Of a stretch of DNA of 64,000 nucleotides, positions 1 through 11,580 are shown one piece after another. A program made the translations under genes and the position numbers. The stretch's first letter is position 1, and each line of letters begins with the position of its first letter. The notes under the pieces were generated by a model. That model made no database searches, was not told where the DNA came from, and saw nothing but the letters and a program-made list of their open reading frames with translations. The stretch covers positions 14,908,789 through 14,972,788 of the forward strand of contig NC_089593.1 in the NCBI RefSeq assembly GCF_019320115.1, in the 5' to 3' direction. Origin of the DNA: Miscanthus floridulus. Its lineage: Eukaryota > Streptophyta > Magnoliopsida > Poales > Poaceae.

Positions 1-422
1 AGCCACAATATGTGCATGTTGCTGGTTACTCTCCTTGTCCCAAAACATCACATGTTTTTTTTTGGCGAATCCCATACAAAGTCATTTTTATTTTAGTGTT
101 AAAATATTTCTAAAACGCGCATAGGTTTTAATGGAGGTCATCATCTACGTATTTCTCCGTAATGCTCAAATGCCTAGAATGTCTGGTAAACATGAAGCGG
201 TGTCATCCACTCCGCGACAGAAAAAGGGGCGAGGAGCACCGCGTGCATAAGCATTCGTATCATCGCATCCCGCGCTTGCAGGTTACCTTTGGCACAATTG
301 CATGCCGTACGTGACTGTCCTAGTGTCCGTGTGAAAAACTAGCTAGCTAGTGTCCCAGTTCGTATACACAACTTTTTGAATGGTTGTGTGCATGTAAAAA
401 AAAAAAGGGTGTGCGTGGTAGT
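1..422. other. unassigned flank
   Basis: No gene, repeat family or RNA gene could be recognised here. The sequence has mixed composition and only short ORFs. It is the DNA flanking the CACTA remnant that begins near 423. Confidence 0.4.
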
Positions 423-1275
423 TAGTACTGGATTCAGGTTCTTTGATAAGTGCCTGAGGCACTCGACAAAGGCCAGATTGTATTCGGCAAAGTCTTTGTC
501 GAGTGCGACACTCGGCAAAGAACGCACGGTAAAAAATTGATCGGCAAAGCCCTCTTTGCCGAGTGTCTTTTATCGGGCACTCGGCAAAGGCTTTGCCGAG
601 TGCCCCGGGGACACTCGGCAAAGAAAAGCAACCGTCACGGCGTCGGTCCCGTTGACGGTCACTTTGCCGAGTGCCAACCCGGCAGGCACTCGGCAAAGAT
701 TTTTTATTTTTTTTAAAAAATTATTTGCCGAGTGCCAACCCTTCAGGCACTCGGCAAAGAGTTTTTATTTTTGTTTACAAAATTTCTTTGCGGAGTGCCA
801 ACCTTCAGGCACTCGGCAAAGATTTTTTATTTTTTTTAAATTTCTTTGCCGAGTGCCCCCTGTCCGGCACTCGGCAAAGTTTGAATTTTTTTTAATTTCT
901 TTGCCGAGTGCCCTCTGCCCGGCACTCGGCAAAGTTTGATTTTTTTTTTTAATTTCTTTGCCGAGTGTCCTCTGTCCGGCACTCGGCAAAGTTTGATTTT
1001 TTTTAAAAAAAAAAATCCTTTGCCGAGTGTCCTCTGTCCGGCACTCGATAAAGTTTAAATTTTTTTTTAAAAAAAAAATTCTTTGCCGAATGTCCTCTGT
1101 CCGGCACTCGGCAAAGTTTGAAATTTTTTTAAAAAAATTTCTTTGCCGAGTGCCCTCTGTCCGGCACTCGGCAAAGTTTGAATTTTTTTTTTAAAAAAAA
1201 TTCGTTGCCGAGTGCTGTGACCATTGCACTCGGCAAAGGGGTCCTTTGTCGAGTGCAACACTCGGCAAAGTGACC
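423..1275. repeat. CACTA subterminal TTTGCCGAGTGC array
   Basis: Many direct and inverted copies of CTTTGCCGAGTGCC and GGCACTCGGCAAAG occur about every 60-70 bp. They alternate with A/T-rich spacers of poly-T/poly-A, so neighbouring copies can pair as hairpins. In CACTA elements such subterminal motifs bind the TnpA-type protein. ORFs across this stretch are by-products of the repeat. Confidence 0.9.
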
Positions 1276-1574
1276 CAAAACTGTAAAATTTTTTTACATT
1301 CCATCATGATAAATAAATTCATACAAACATATATCACATATATATCTCATTCATCACATATATATCTCATCCATCACATATATATCCCATTCATCCACAC
1401 ATCATCCGCACATATCACATCCATCATAATATATATCACATATATAATAATAAGTGCTCAAGTCCATCCAAATAAATCCACAAGTCCATCAAAGTCCACA
1501 AGTGCATCACAAGTATATCACAAGTCCATCACTAAGTGAACAACAAATGAAAAAAATATAACGTGTACTCATCT

Positions 1575-3722
1575 CGGCCACTGTGACTGTGGTGAAGGCC
1601 CAGCTCCATCATTCGGAGGTGCATAAGGTGGATTATTCGAAACACCGTCAGATGGAGACTGCACAAAGGAGAAAAGATTGCATGTGAGACAAGATTATTT
1701 GGATAGCTAATCTAGGAAGGTAGAGGTCATACAAGCAAAGCACAAGCGAAAGTAAAAAACTTTCATACTCACAGGAGTAGCTGTAGCTGCAGGACGCGGA
1801 GGCGGAGGTGGAACCAATAGCCCAGGTGGTAGAGAGAAGCCCACACGTTGCCCAAGTCCTTGTAGGAACTCCGTAACGTCCGTCAGCCTCTGCGCCTGGG
1901 CCTGCCGCTCGGCCCGCTCAGCCTCCAGCTGGGCCGCCATCCTCTGATGCCCGGCCTCCAGCTCTTAACGTTGCCTCATTTCTTGTTCCAGCCGGGCCTG
2001 CAATATTTCACTCTAATGTTTCAGTAATGCAAAGCTAATTAAGGTGTGTAAAGATCAATGTATGACGAGTAAAATAGGAATAACCTCGAGTACGTCGACC
2101 CAGTGCTGTGCAGTGGTCGGCCGTGTGCGAATGGCCGGGCCCTCGCTCGTGCTCTGTGCTCGGATCTAGGAGAGAGAGGGAGTAGAGGCCGTGTCGATGA
2201 CGCCGTCGCCAAGCCAGAACAGCCCATGCTTCTTGCCTTGCCCCGCCCTCATGACGGCCTCTCCATCGAAGTCCTGCGTGCTCGGATCATGGTCTGACCC
2301 ATGGAGCGACCTCGTCACCTCAGTGTACTCACTGATGAGGGAGTGGATGCTCGAGTTCGTGTATGCCTTGGGCGAGCTCCAGGTTGAAGGGGACGTTGCC
2401 TTGCCCTTGTGGGCCATACACCATGCCTAGAAGTCTAAGCAAGCCTGGCCACTATGTGACGCCGACTGAGAGAAAGACAGCACGATGATTAGAAATCAGG
2501 CAGAACTGAGCGTCACAATAGATAAATGAATTCGCGTACCCATGCTTGTTTGTATCCGGCGAGGCTGTGGCTGCCTTGATGGTGTGCCGGACCTTGCATC
2601 TACAAACGACGGTCCCGGGCATCCCTATGCATCTTGAGGTACTCCTCCGTGAACCACCTATCCACAATCATCGCCTAGCACTCGGGATACGCTTGGCACC
2701 ACCAGGGAATCATCTACGCGTCATCAAGTATTGGACATATAAGAAGATCAAATTAAACCAACTTAATCTCAAAACGAATCAATATTGATGTTCTTCATTT
2801 ACCTCAAGGTACTGCTCCCGGGTCAGCTGCATCTCTCTTGCGTCTTTCTTGGTTTTCCTCTCTCCAAGCTTCGACCCATAGTAGGTTACGATGGTCTGGA
2901 TGCGCACCTCATGATGCATGTCGGAGACGAGTTTTTTACAGGCTTTGGTAGTCACCTGCTCCGCCCTAGCCTTAAATCCCTCCTCGCATCTATAATAAGT
3001 CTGCATACAAAAGCGATATATCCATTCATTATTTCAAGAAAAGTCTGCAATGTTGTGCGAGGGAGACTTACCCAAAGCTCTGCCTTCACCCGCGCCGCCT
3101 TGTTGGGGTACTCCGCATCGGTGGCGACGGCGTAGTGGTCAAACGAGTAGGCCGGCTCCGTCTTCGATGCATACGTGACAATGCTGGGGAAGTGTTGCCT
3201 GCACAGAAGACCTAGGATGCCGTTGACTAGCCGTGCGTTACCACCCGACACAACCACCTAGTTCCTGCACAAGTGATTAAGAAAAATTATTAGTTTTTTC
3301 ATCATATCATATGAAGTAGTGGTAATAACATATAAAGTTACTTACTTTTGCCCTTCGGGGCGAATCACTGGGCGTTGGTGAGGAAGCGGAACATGTGGAA
3401 GGCTCGTGGGACCTCGCAAGTAGACACTCGAAGAGGAGTCGGAGGAAGCAGAACCCGTGCCTGCCGCCTCCAACTCGTCGTCCTCATGCGACCCCTCCTT
3501 CTCGTCCATCTGCCGAACCAGCTCATCGTTTGACTCGTCCACGGGCGCCACCTCCTCCTCTGGCTCCTCCTCACGCGGCGTGGGAGGAGACGGCCCCCTC
3601 CTGCATCTGGTAGTCCTCCTCCTCCTCCTGTCCGATCCCTCTGCCGCCCCCTCCGCCTCCTCCTGCTGCCGGCGTTGTCTTTGGTATATCGAGTTCACGG
3701 ACCTATGATGGTCGCCCGCCAT
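1575..3722 (-). pseudogene. CACTA accessory protein (TnpA-like), degraded
   Basis: This is a spliced minus-strand gene. Exon 1 starts at the ATG at 3722 and ends near 3346 at a GTAAG donor. It encodes a basic, then very acidic, low-complexity N-terminus. The next exons (about 3257-2952 and 3006-2779) encode a conserved region with the pattern GGNARLVNGILG...LLC...H, then FDHYAV..D.EYPNKAARVKAELW, then DARE..LTREQYL. Exons further left encode an RRLQMQG.AHHQG segment and an Ala/Gln/Arg-rich coiled coil ending near 1575. This order matches the second, DNA-binding type gene of grass CACTA elements (En/Spm TnpA or 'plant transposase Ptta/En/Spm' type). An in-frame TAG before VVVSGG and others downstream show it is dead. 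Exact exon borders are uncertain. Confidence 0.65.
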
Positions 3723-3880
3723 CTTTGTTCAATCACCTGCAACAAAAAAGAAAAACAAGACGTAATTAGAAATAGGTGAAAATGAACAAAACATAATTAC
3801 AAAAAACATAGTAATACATGTATTAGAAATATTTGCAAAAATGAACAAAACATAATTACAAAAACATAGTATTACATGTA

Positions 3881-4125
3881 TTAGAAATAATCTTCATGAT
3901 TGAGATTAGCTGGATCATAGGTCTCATCATCACTATCAACATTGTCCAACTCATCAACACTATCCGAAGGAGGAATGTTGTCTTCATTGTCATTGCCTAA
4001 ACGTAATCGCTCAAGCATTTGTATGTCCCTCAGATTTCGCACCCCGTCTCCAGCGTCCTCGTCATCATCCCTTTCATTGTCTACTTCCATTCCTATCTCT
4101 TCGGTTAAGTCTATATCAAACCTTC
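3881..4125 (-). pseudogene. Tnp2 transposase C-terminal tail fragment
   Basis: An open minus-strand segment encodes an extremely Asp/Glu-rich tail that ends ...DPANLNHEDYF and a stop at 3881. Acidic tails after the DUF4216 domain are usual for CACTA Tnp2-type transposases, and the location just 5' of the accessory gene fits. The rest of the gene was separated by the LTR insertion at 4126. The assignment rests on composition and position, so it is tentative. Confidence 0.45.
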
Positions 4126-5128
4126 TGTAACAACCCAAAAATCCACACACCAAAAATCACAACTACAAAATTTTTGTTGTTACCCTATGCAATGTTGAGT
4201 GACATCTCTAGGAGCCAACCCTAGGTATTGCATTAGAAGTAACCCAACTAGACAATTTCATGAGCATGGCATGTCATTTGTTAATTATGTTTATTCAAAT
4301 ACTGACAATAAAATATAGCATACATTGTTAACTCAAATGGTGATTTGGATTTCCATTTGCTTTATGTAATGCTTAACAACTTCTTTAAAGTAATAAACCA
4401 TAAAGTAACTAATAATCAAACCAAAGAATAAGTGCTTAAAGAGAAAACTAATTCTATTTTTGTATAACAAAACTACACCTATTTTTGTTATACAAAATAG
4501 CTAAATAAAGTTCCTAATATATATAAAAGAATGTTGTGGGCTTCATACCTAAAACTCCAATGAATAAGGTACACCAACTTTGAATTCAAATTCCAAAATC
4601 AAATTTGAATTTAAACAAAGGAGAAGAAAAATAAAAATAGAAAAAGGAAAGAAAGGGAGAAGACCTACAGCTGGCTCGGCCTGCTCGGCCCGCTAGCGCG
4701 CAGCAGCAGTCGGCCCAGCCAGCCAGCCCAGCTTATGCGTGTGGCGGCACCCGGCCCTGCAAGCAGCCCTGCTTCGCGTGTAGGCCCGCCCAACTCGCGC
4801 GACCAGCCCAACAAGCCAGCCCAGCGCGCCGCTCATGCCCGCGCGCCTTCTGCTTCCTCTTGCTGCCGCTGCCACTGGACCCCATGCGTTAGCCACACCC
4901 TGCCACAGTGTCGTCTTCCTCCCCACGCCGGCACCGCCTCCGACCGAGACCCGACCAAAGTGACAGGCGTGGGCCTGGGGTCATGTGAATCACCTAGCCC
5001 TGTCCCCTTGGTGCCGCACCCACGCAACCTCCGTGCCAAGCACCCGCGCCCGCGATGCCGTTCGATGCCCTTGACGCATCGCCAGCCGTCCGCCTCGTCC
5101 GCCATAGATGGAGCTCAGACCCTGGGGC

Positions 5129-5134
5129 TATAAA
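5129..5134 (+). promoter_or_regulatory. TATA box of LTR A
   Basis: A TATAAA hexamer follows a GC-rich stretch and precedes a leader of about 200 bp without any ATG, which ends CG|GTGAGT at 5342/5343. The spacing fits the U3/R boundary of an LTR promoter. The start of transcription itself is not visible. Confidence 0.6.
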
Positions 5135-6187
5135 GCAACGCCAGAGCCCTAGGGATTCCTCAGCCACCGCCGCCGCTTGGTGGCCTAGCAGCCCGCACCG
5201 CACCGAGAGAAGAGGGTCGAAAAGGAGTTCGAAAGAGGGGGAGGCGAGCAGAGAGAGCTGGAGGCGCCGATCACCGAAGCCGGAGCGCCGCCCCAAGCGC
5301 CTACCCCAACAACGTGCCTCACCACCGTGCCAGCACCGCTCGGTGAGTCTTTTGGCTGAGACCTCCTCCTAGCCCTTGGACGACGTAGCAGAGCACGCGC
5401 ACGCTACGCTCCCGACGCTACCGTCATGGCGCGGCCACCACTTGCACACCCGGCCGCCTCGCCGGACTAGGATGTAGTCGTAGCATCACCATGACGCCCG
5501 GAGGGCAGCCGCGTAGACCTAGACCTCGTTAGCCGGCCACAGCATCCTGGCCACGAGCACCGGACCTCGGTCGGAGTTCTGCCGTGCACCATCACCGCGC
5601 ACGGACTCCACCATGCCCAAAGGTCATCGTCGACACTTTACCCCGTCGCCCGCTAGCCGTATGAAAGGGAACGGGGCACCAGGACCCCTGGAATAGCCCC
5701 TAGCTGTCCCGCCGGTGAGCACCGCCACGACCAAGCCACCGACCACCGTGGCCAACGCCCTGGGAAGCCCAGGCCACCACCTAGACCCGACCACCATGTT
5801 CGTCGAGGCCTGGTGAAGCTTTTCCCCACCTTAATTGGACGCTAGCGCCGCCGTAGGAGCTCGCCAGTGAGCACACCACCAGCGGGAGCACGCTAGGGAT
5901 GGAAGCAGAGGACTCCCCTCGCCGGCCACACGCGCCTACACCCAGTGCACATGGACCAAGCCAGAGGGATGAAGGGTGGACTTGGTCCATCGAAGACCAG
6001 CCAACGGTCCATGGACCGTGAACATGAGTCCACCGTGAACCACGCAGTGTGGGCTAAGCTGTGAACGAAGCCTAGTGGGGGCCCTTGGCTACGACGTGGC
6101 AGCGCCACAGCATGCCACGTGTCCGGGCTAGCCTGGCCCAAATCTAGCCCTGTCCAGGCCCACCAAAGCCCTGTTGAGGCCCAACCT

Positions 6188-6461
6188 GGTTGACCGTTGA
6201 CCGGTCAACATTGATGGTTGACCTGGCCCCACATGTTAGCGACACAGAGACTCCGGACCCACTTGTCAGTAAGTGACGTCATGCTGACATCATAACGATG
6301 TCATGCGGGTCCCACCTGTCAGTAATAACACAGCTGAGGTGACATCATGCTGACATCACGATGACGTCAGCTGCTGACGTCAGCAGCCCTGGCCCCACAC
6401 GTCAGTGACTACGAACCGTTGACCGTTGACTCACCCGTTGACTTGACGTTGACTTTGACCG
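6188..6461. promoter_or_regulatory. W-box and TGACGTCA cluster in LTR A
   Basis: Ten W-box cores (TTGAC, nine forward and one reverse) fall between 6188 and 6461. Three perfect TGACGTCA palindromes lie at about 6275, 6362 and 6375. Flanking DNA repeats GACATCATGCTGACATCA-like units, and CCACGTGG and ACACGTGT follow at about 6622 and 6643. WRKY factors bind TTGAC[C/T] and bZIP/TGA factors bind TGACG. The cluster lies downstream of the TATA box, inside the predicted first LTR intron, so it would act as an intronic enhancer if active. Confidence 0.5.
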
Positions 6462-6883
6462 GACCCACAAGTCAGTGACCCAAGGGACCCTGGCCCCACC
6501 TATCGGAACGGATGACGTTGATAACGTCATGCTGACATCAAGCTGACATCAGTAGGACCCCACCTGTTAGCTCAGAATCGAGATGATGACATCATGCTAA
6601 TGTCATGCTAACATCAGCATGCCACGTGGACCAGTCACAGCGTGACACGTGTCAGCCCAGGATTAATTCAGCCTTTTCCATTTTCAAAGAGGAATTTAAT
6701 TTCAAAAATTCATAACTAATTCATACGACCTCCGAAAAATACGAAACTAGGACCAAAATTCATCTAAAATCGAGCCCTACGCAATGAACCCATATTTGAG
6801 TGCATTTGGTTCTTTTGATTTTTCATTACTCTTTGTGCTATTCTATAGACGTTGCTAACATGACTATAATGCGATCGTTGCAG

Positions 6884-8306
6884 ACTCGGAGGAGAACCAG
6901 ACGGACGAGGATCATGAGTACCGTGAGGAGAACGGAGACAACTACACTAAAGGTGCCACATCCCACCCAATCTCATAGCACCTATTACGCATGGCTAATA
7001 TAGAACTGCTATTGCTTTACTTACTGTTATAATCATACAATGATAGGACTTGCATGGTAGTATGCTTACTTGATGGCCTTTACCTTGACTCAACCTTACC
7101 CCTGCATACCCTGCTATTAGGCTAGACACACGCTTACTGCTATATATCATTGCTTACACTTCTACTACGCTTTTACTACATTAATGCGTGGTGGAAACTG
7201 GGGTTATCTGGACTATGGGGAGAGTGCTGCGTGTGTGACTTGGGTGTGTGGAGGGTGAGGGTTGTGTCGACCAAGTTGGAGTATACGACGAGCCTGGGGC
7301 AAGTCTTGCCATGGGATGCTACCTGGGCACCCCTGGAATGGATACCTGTGGTGGGTAAATGGTATATGAGGTGGTCCTAGGTGTGAACCTATGATGGGAG
7401 GAGCCCGAGATGGAGGTGCTGTGGTGGCACAATAAAAGGAAACCCTGATGGAGACATTCTAGCTTGGTCATCCCTAAGGACTTACTAGTACTCAGATTCT
7501 CCGGGAAGCCTTACGTACCACTCGACCTATATGGTGCAGGACGGCCGGACTACTTGGTAGGATTTTGCCACTACTGCTAGGTTGATAGCGGACAGTGCAA
7601 GGAGGTACGGGGCACGGAGGATTTCCCCCACACCCTTCCGAGACTTCATGGAGACCTTGTGGACCCGGCTCATGACTCACAGTTTCAGCCACCCCAGACT
7701 AGACTTAGGGTGAACCAGGGCTGAATGGTAGAGTGGCATTATCCTAGGCTAGCAAGCGGCCAGAATCAGCCCAGTTGACGACGGTCAGCAAGGGAGGCGG
7801 ATCTTGTGGTTATGTAAAACCTCTGCAGAGTGTATGGTTGATCGATCGATACATGTGCTGACTTGTCGGCTATGGACCTTTCCTGGGTTTTGCTTAAACT
7901 AGATAGTGAGATGAGTCCTTCTCTTCTTCCCCGTGAGAGAGTGTCGGTCATAGCCAGGGGCTACGGGCCTTGAGACAGTGCCGAGAGGGAGTTGGCCTAT
8001 CGACTGAGTGATGGTATGGTGGTGATGGTGGTATATCAATCCCAAGATCGAAACCTGGCTCTGGACGGAAACAAGGTGGAATGTGTGGGAATGGTGTTAA
8101 AACTTGACCAACTATTATTATACACTTGATATGCTAATACATAGGAAACCCCAGCTATATAGGTTCCTTTTTTATTATATCCAACTTGTATCCAATTTCC
8201 ACAAAGCAATGCTCATAGGGTGGGAGTGGCCAGTACAAATCGTACTGATAAATTTTGGCACACAGGTTCTACTGAGGAGTATAGCTCCAAGGAGTTTGAC
8301 GATTGA
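6884..8306 (+). CDS. predicted spliced acidic mini-ORF inside LTR A
   Basis: This is an inferred, unrecognised gene. Exon 1 (6884-6952, 69 nt) follows a TTGCAG acceptor and ends at AAAG|GTGCC. Exon 2 (8266-8306) follows a CACACAG acceptor and ends with TGA. Joined, they give 36 codons rich in Asp, Glu and Tyr, starting SEENQTDEDHEY and ending EEYSSKEFDD. The upstream exon would be the leader ending at 5342, contributing the G of the first GAC codon. No in-frame ATG is seen, so an alternative first exon or non-AUG start would be needed. The support is the same exon phases, lengths and composition in LTR B (31682-32755). Function is unknown. Confidence 0.4.
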
Positions 8307-8546
8307 GGGGTTCATTCCTACGCTCGAGTTTGGTGATCTTATCTTCAAGTTGTTCTGAATGAATGCTACTTTTGATTCCATCAATGTGGCGATGTAATAA
8401 TTTATGTAATTCCACACTTTATGTACTCTGATTTTATCGTTGTATGGATGTTGTATTCGACTAGAATTTGGGTAATATGATCTACAACGGTCATAATACA
8501 CTTCGACTCTGTGGATTTCCCTTCACGGAAATTAGGTCATTTCAGT

Positions 8547-8558
8547 TGGTATCAGAGT
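8547..8558 (+). other. primer-binding site, chromovirus A
   Basis: TGGTATCAGAGT matches the 3' end of plant initiator-methionine tRNA (TGGTATCAGAGC) except for the last base. It lies just downstream of the LTR, as needed for minus-strand priming. Confidence 0.85.
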
Positions 8559-8703
8559 CATACTTGATCATAGGATGAAACCCTCAGAAATGGACGATAG
8601 AATAGGACATGAACAACCCTTCTTTCGGTTATATACCGACCCTGCATTTACTTTTATGCAAGGCTTATCTATTATTGACCAGCTAACACCTATTCCTTAA
8701 AAC

Positions 8704-9975
8704 ATGCAGATGGCAACGAACATCGACTGGCCGCCTCTAGGACTGCTACCTCTGGACCACGCTAAGCTTACCTTCAACCTACGTGAGCTTAGGGGTTTTG
8801 CATAGACCCTCTGCCGGGTTCTCATCACGTTAGGAGTCCCCGACGAGCTTGTCAAGGTCACCTACACCGGGAAGCCAGCTCAAGAAGGAGGAATCAAAGG
8901 ACCGATTGTCACCTCAGTCGAGTTCCCAGCTAGCACTACCTTACCTTCTATCCCAGCTTTCACCGAGTTGACCATAGAGGACACAGTCGAGGAGGCACTG
9001 CGAGCTATCTCACACAAGGCACTTCGCAGAGTGATGAGGGACCACTATGAGCACCTGAAGATGACTGAGTTCCATCTACTTCCCCAGTCCCTTGACCTCA
9101 GCCTTACCCCTAGTGAGCAGAGTTTTGCAGCCGGTAGAGTTATCCTTGCCGAGGAGGATAGATGCCTTCGTGTCTCGGCTATCCACCTACTAGAGCGGGA
9201 TAGGTATGTGACCTAGTTGGAGCAGAGAAGATGTCAGAACCAGGCCCTTCTATGGGAGTACCAGGAGCGAGACTCGTAGGGAGCATAGGAGCGAGCTAGT
9301 CTACTTGAGACAATTGCCAAGCTACAGGATGAGCTCAACCATCATGAAGAAGTCCACAGAACCAAGGTCGCAGACTTATAGGACAAAGCCGCTGACCTAG
9401 GCAATAGGAACTGCTACCTCGATAGCAAGGTCTTGGAGTTGTAGAGAGACTTAGATGACAAGAAGGCCGAGTTCAACCGCAGAGGAGACAGAGAGAGGTC
9501 CAAGGGGATTGATATGCTGAAAATCCAATCTTGGAACAAGACCATGACTCAGGATCTAGAGGAGTTTAGGAAGAAGGCCGTTCGCAACCAGGGTCACCTG
9601 ATCGAGGCACTTAGGTAGAACGAGTACCTACAGGACAAGTGTGAGAGGACATGGCAGGCTTGGCAGAAGTCTGATAAGAAGAGCCTACGGGAGATGAAGG
9701 GTATGTGGGATCAGCTACCCAAGGAGATTCGCAGCAAGACGAAGCCTAGGATAGAGGAGTTTGAGTTAGCCCCAACTCGCCTCAACCTAGACGCCTGCCC
9801 CACCCTACCTGGAGCCAAGCCTACTGAGGAGCTCGCTGAGGCCTTGAAGTACGTATCCTGACTTCACAAGTCTAATGAGGAGATCGAGATCGAGAACAGT
9901 CGTATCCTAGCTGCGGTGTACGAGTTAGAGTAGATGACCCTGCGTGGTCATGAGTCATGTCAGTGGCTTCCATAA
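8704..9975 (+). pseudogene. pre-gag extra ORF of chromovirus A
   Basis: A 423-codon frame runs from the ATG at 8704 to TAA at 9973 without any frameshift. It is broken by nine in-frame stops at 8803, 9214, 9277, 9286, 9379, 9442, 9616, 9859 and 9931. Eight are TAG and one is TGA. The N-terminal third is globular and carries a TIEDTVEEALRAI motif at about residues 95-107. The remainder is charged and heptad-like, predicted coiled coil. It lies between the PBS and gag and has a counterpart in chromovirus B that shares the TIED motif. Extra ORFs upstream of gag are known in plant Ty3/gypsy elements, but their functions are mostly unknown. The ATG directly follows CATGCAG, a possible splice acceptor. 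Confidence 0.65.
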
Positions 9976-10258
9976 GTTGTACCCCATGATGTACCCCTTA
10001 TGAGATGTAATATGAGACACTATGCATAGTACGATTCTTGCGAGTCTCCAAGTGTAGCTACTGGAGATGATGCTATGTAATAAAACCCATGTAATGAATG
10101 TTTTGGATCTTATTGCATTTTATGGATCTTATTGCTTCTTTGCAATGAATGTTGGATAGTATAAATTTTTTTCTTTAAATCATCAAAAATCATGTAATCA
10201 TACTAAATTATAAGCACTTATGGCACAAACACTAAAATTCCTATGATCCGTGTTGCAG

Positions 10259-11580
10259 ATGCCGAACCGCCGATCTGATCGTCTAATGAACCGTGGACGT
10301 GCGCCCACCCCCGAACCAGTCGAACCAAATGGGGGGCGTGGTGGCAACAACCGTGACCGTGGCCATGGCCGTGGACGTGGAGGGATACCCTTCAACCTGG
10401 AGAATACCCGCCGCCTAAGGAGAACATTCCGCCACCACCACCACCAAACCTGGCAGAAGTGATGGCACAACAGACCCAACTTCTTGCAGCTCTTGTTAAT
10501 GGAGCAAACCGTCACCAGGGAGGTTAGCAGAATGACTTCCAAAGGAAGCTGGAAGAATTTCTGAAGCTAAGGCCACCTACCTATGATGGCACTGACCCTG
10601 ACCCGCTTGTAGCCGATGACTGGCTCAAGGAGATGGAGAAGAAGCTTGACCTCACTACCTTCACCGACGATGAGTGTGTTGGAGCTGCCACACACCAGCT
10701 CATAGGTGCAGCACGCGCCTGGTGGGATAGTTTCAGTGATTCCCATGAGGACCCTGCCAACATCTCGTGGGATGAGTTTGCTGAAGCATTCACTGAGTAT
10801 CACATTCCCAAGGGTATCATGGAGGCCAAAGCCGAGGAGTTCCACAACATTAAGATGGGAAAGGACAGGGTGACTGAGTACACTACTCATTTCACCAACC
10901 TTCTGCGCTATGCACCTTCCTATGTTGTGAACTCTGAGAAGGAGAAGCTGTACTATTACCGTAAGGGACTTAACCCACACATCAAACTGAAGTTTGGCGG
11001 TATTAAGAGTAACACGTTGCGTGCTCTAGTGGATCACTGCATCTAGATTGAGAAGGACCGTGCTGAAGCTGGAGAGGAGTACAGGGAGAGGAAGCGTAAG
11101 CCTGAGGAGTCCCTCTATGGCTATGATCGCAAGAGGTTCCATAGAGATGCACCACCCAGAGAACGCTCTCGCCACAACAGGGATGACAACCCTAAATCGA
11201 CTAGGGGTGGTGGAGGCTACACCACCAAATACTCCCGCCCTGCTCAGGATCGTTATACCTGGGACCGTTATGCTCAGGACCGCAACAATCAGGACCATTT
11301 CAACTGTCCCCACTCTGTGAATGAACGCCCAGCACAGAACCGCTCCGCACCAAGCACTAGAAACTAGAAGGCACCCACGCCAACCCCTACAGGCGGTACG
11401 CCTTTCACCTGCTTCACTTGTGGCCAACCAGGTCACAAAGCCACTGAGTGCCCATAGAACTCAGCTGCTCAGAAGTCTCAGTTTAAAGGATCTGCTACCC
11501 GTGGACGTCTCAACCATCTGGACGTCGAGGAAGCATAGGCTGCCCCTGACGTTGTGTATGGTATGTTTTTAGTTAATGGC
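10259..11580 (+). pseudogene. gag of chromovirus A
   Basis: The ATG at 10259 directly follows TTGCAG. The N-terminus is Arg/Gly-rich, then a frameshift near 10420-10440 moves to the main frame. The capsid-like core includes LRPPTYDGTDPDP, AARAWWDSF and the motif WDEFAEAFTEYHIP. The nucleocapsid knuckle CFTCGQPGHKATEC (CX2CX4HX4C) is at 11410-11451. In-frame stops include those at 10525, 11044 and 11455. Gag forms the virus-like particle and binds RNA in the cytoplasm. This copy cannot encode it. Confidence 0.8.

Larger units (their letters stand above)
423..4125 (-). mobile_element. CACTA element A, truncated 3' part
   Basis: The left end at 423 reads TAGTACTGGATTCAGG, a degraded form of the CACTA-type terminus (CACTACTGGAA...) that precedes TTTGCCGAGTGC subterminal repeats in grass CACTA elements. 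Moving right there are the subterminal array, an AT-rich spacer, a minus-strand accessory gene and the C-terminal tail of a Tnp2-like gene. The element is therefore read on the minus strand with its 3' end at the left. It stops abruptly at 4125, where the LTR of a Ty3/gypsy element begins. The other half of the CACTA would lie beyond the far LTR, which is not in this assembly. Confidence 0.8.
4126..8544 (+). repeat. 5' LTR of chromovirus A (about 4.4 kb)
   Basis: It begins TGTAACAACCC and probably ends ...TTTCA at 8544, two bases before the PBS. The right edge is uncertain because no 3' LTR is present for comparison. At about 4.4 kb it is long for an LTR. It contains a GC-rich U3, a TATA box (5129), an AUG-free leader with a GTGAGT donor at 5343, a W-box/TGACGTCA cluster (6188-6461) and the predicted acidic mini-exons. 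Confidence 0.75.

Noticed and set aside
423..1275. Regular repeats with spacers resembling a CRISPR array, and several ORFs
   Set aside because: The repeats alternate in orientation, vary in sequence, have A/T homopolymer spacers and match known grass CACTA subterminal arrays. The genome is a plant's.
8547..8558. tRNA gene fragments at the TGGTATCAGAG sites
   Set aside because: The 12-14 bp matches are primer-binding sites next to LTR ends; no cloverleaf can be drawn around them.
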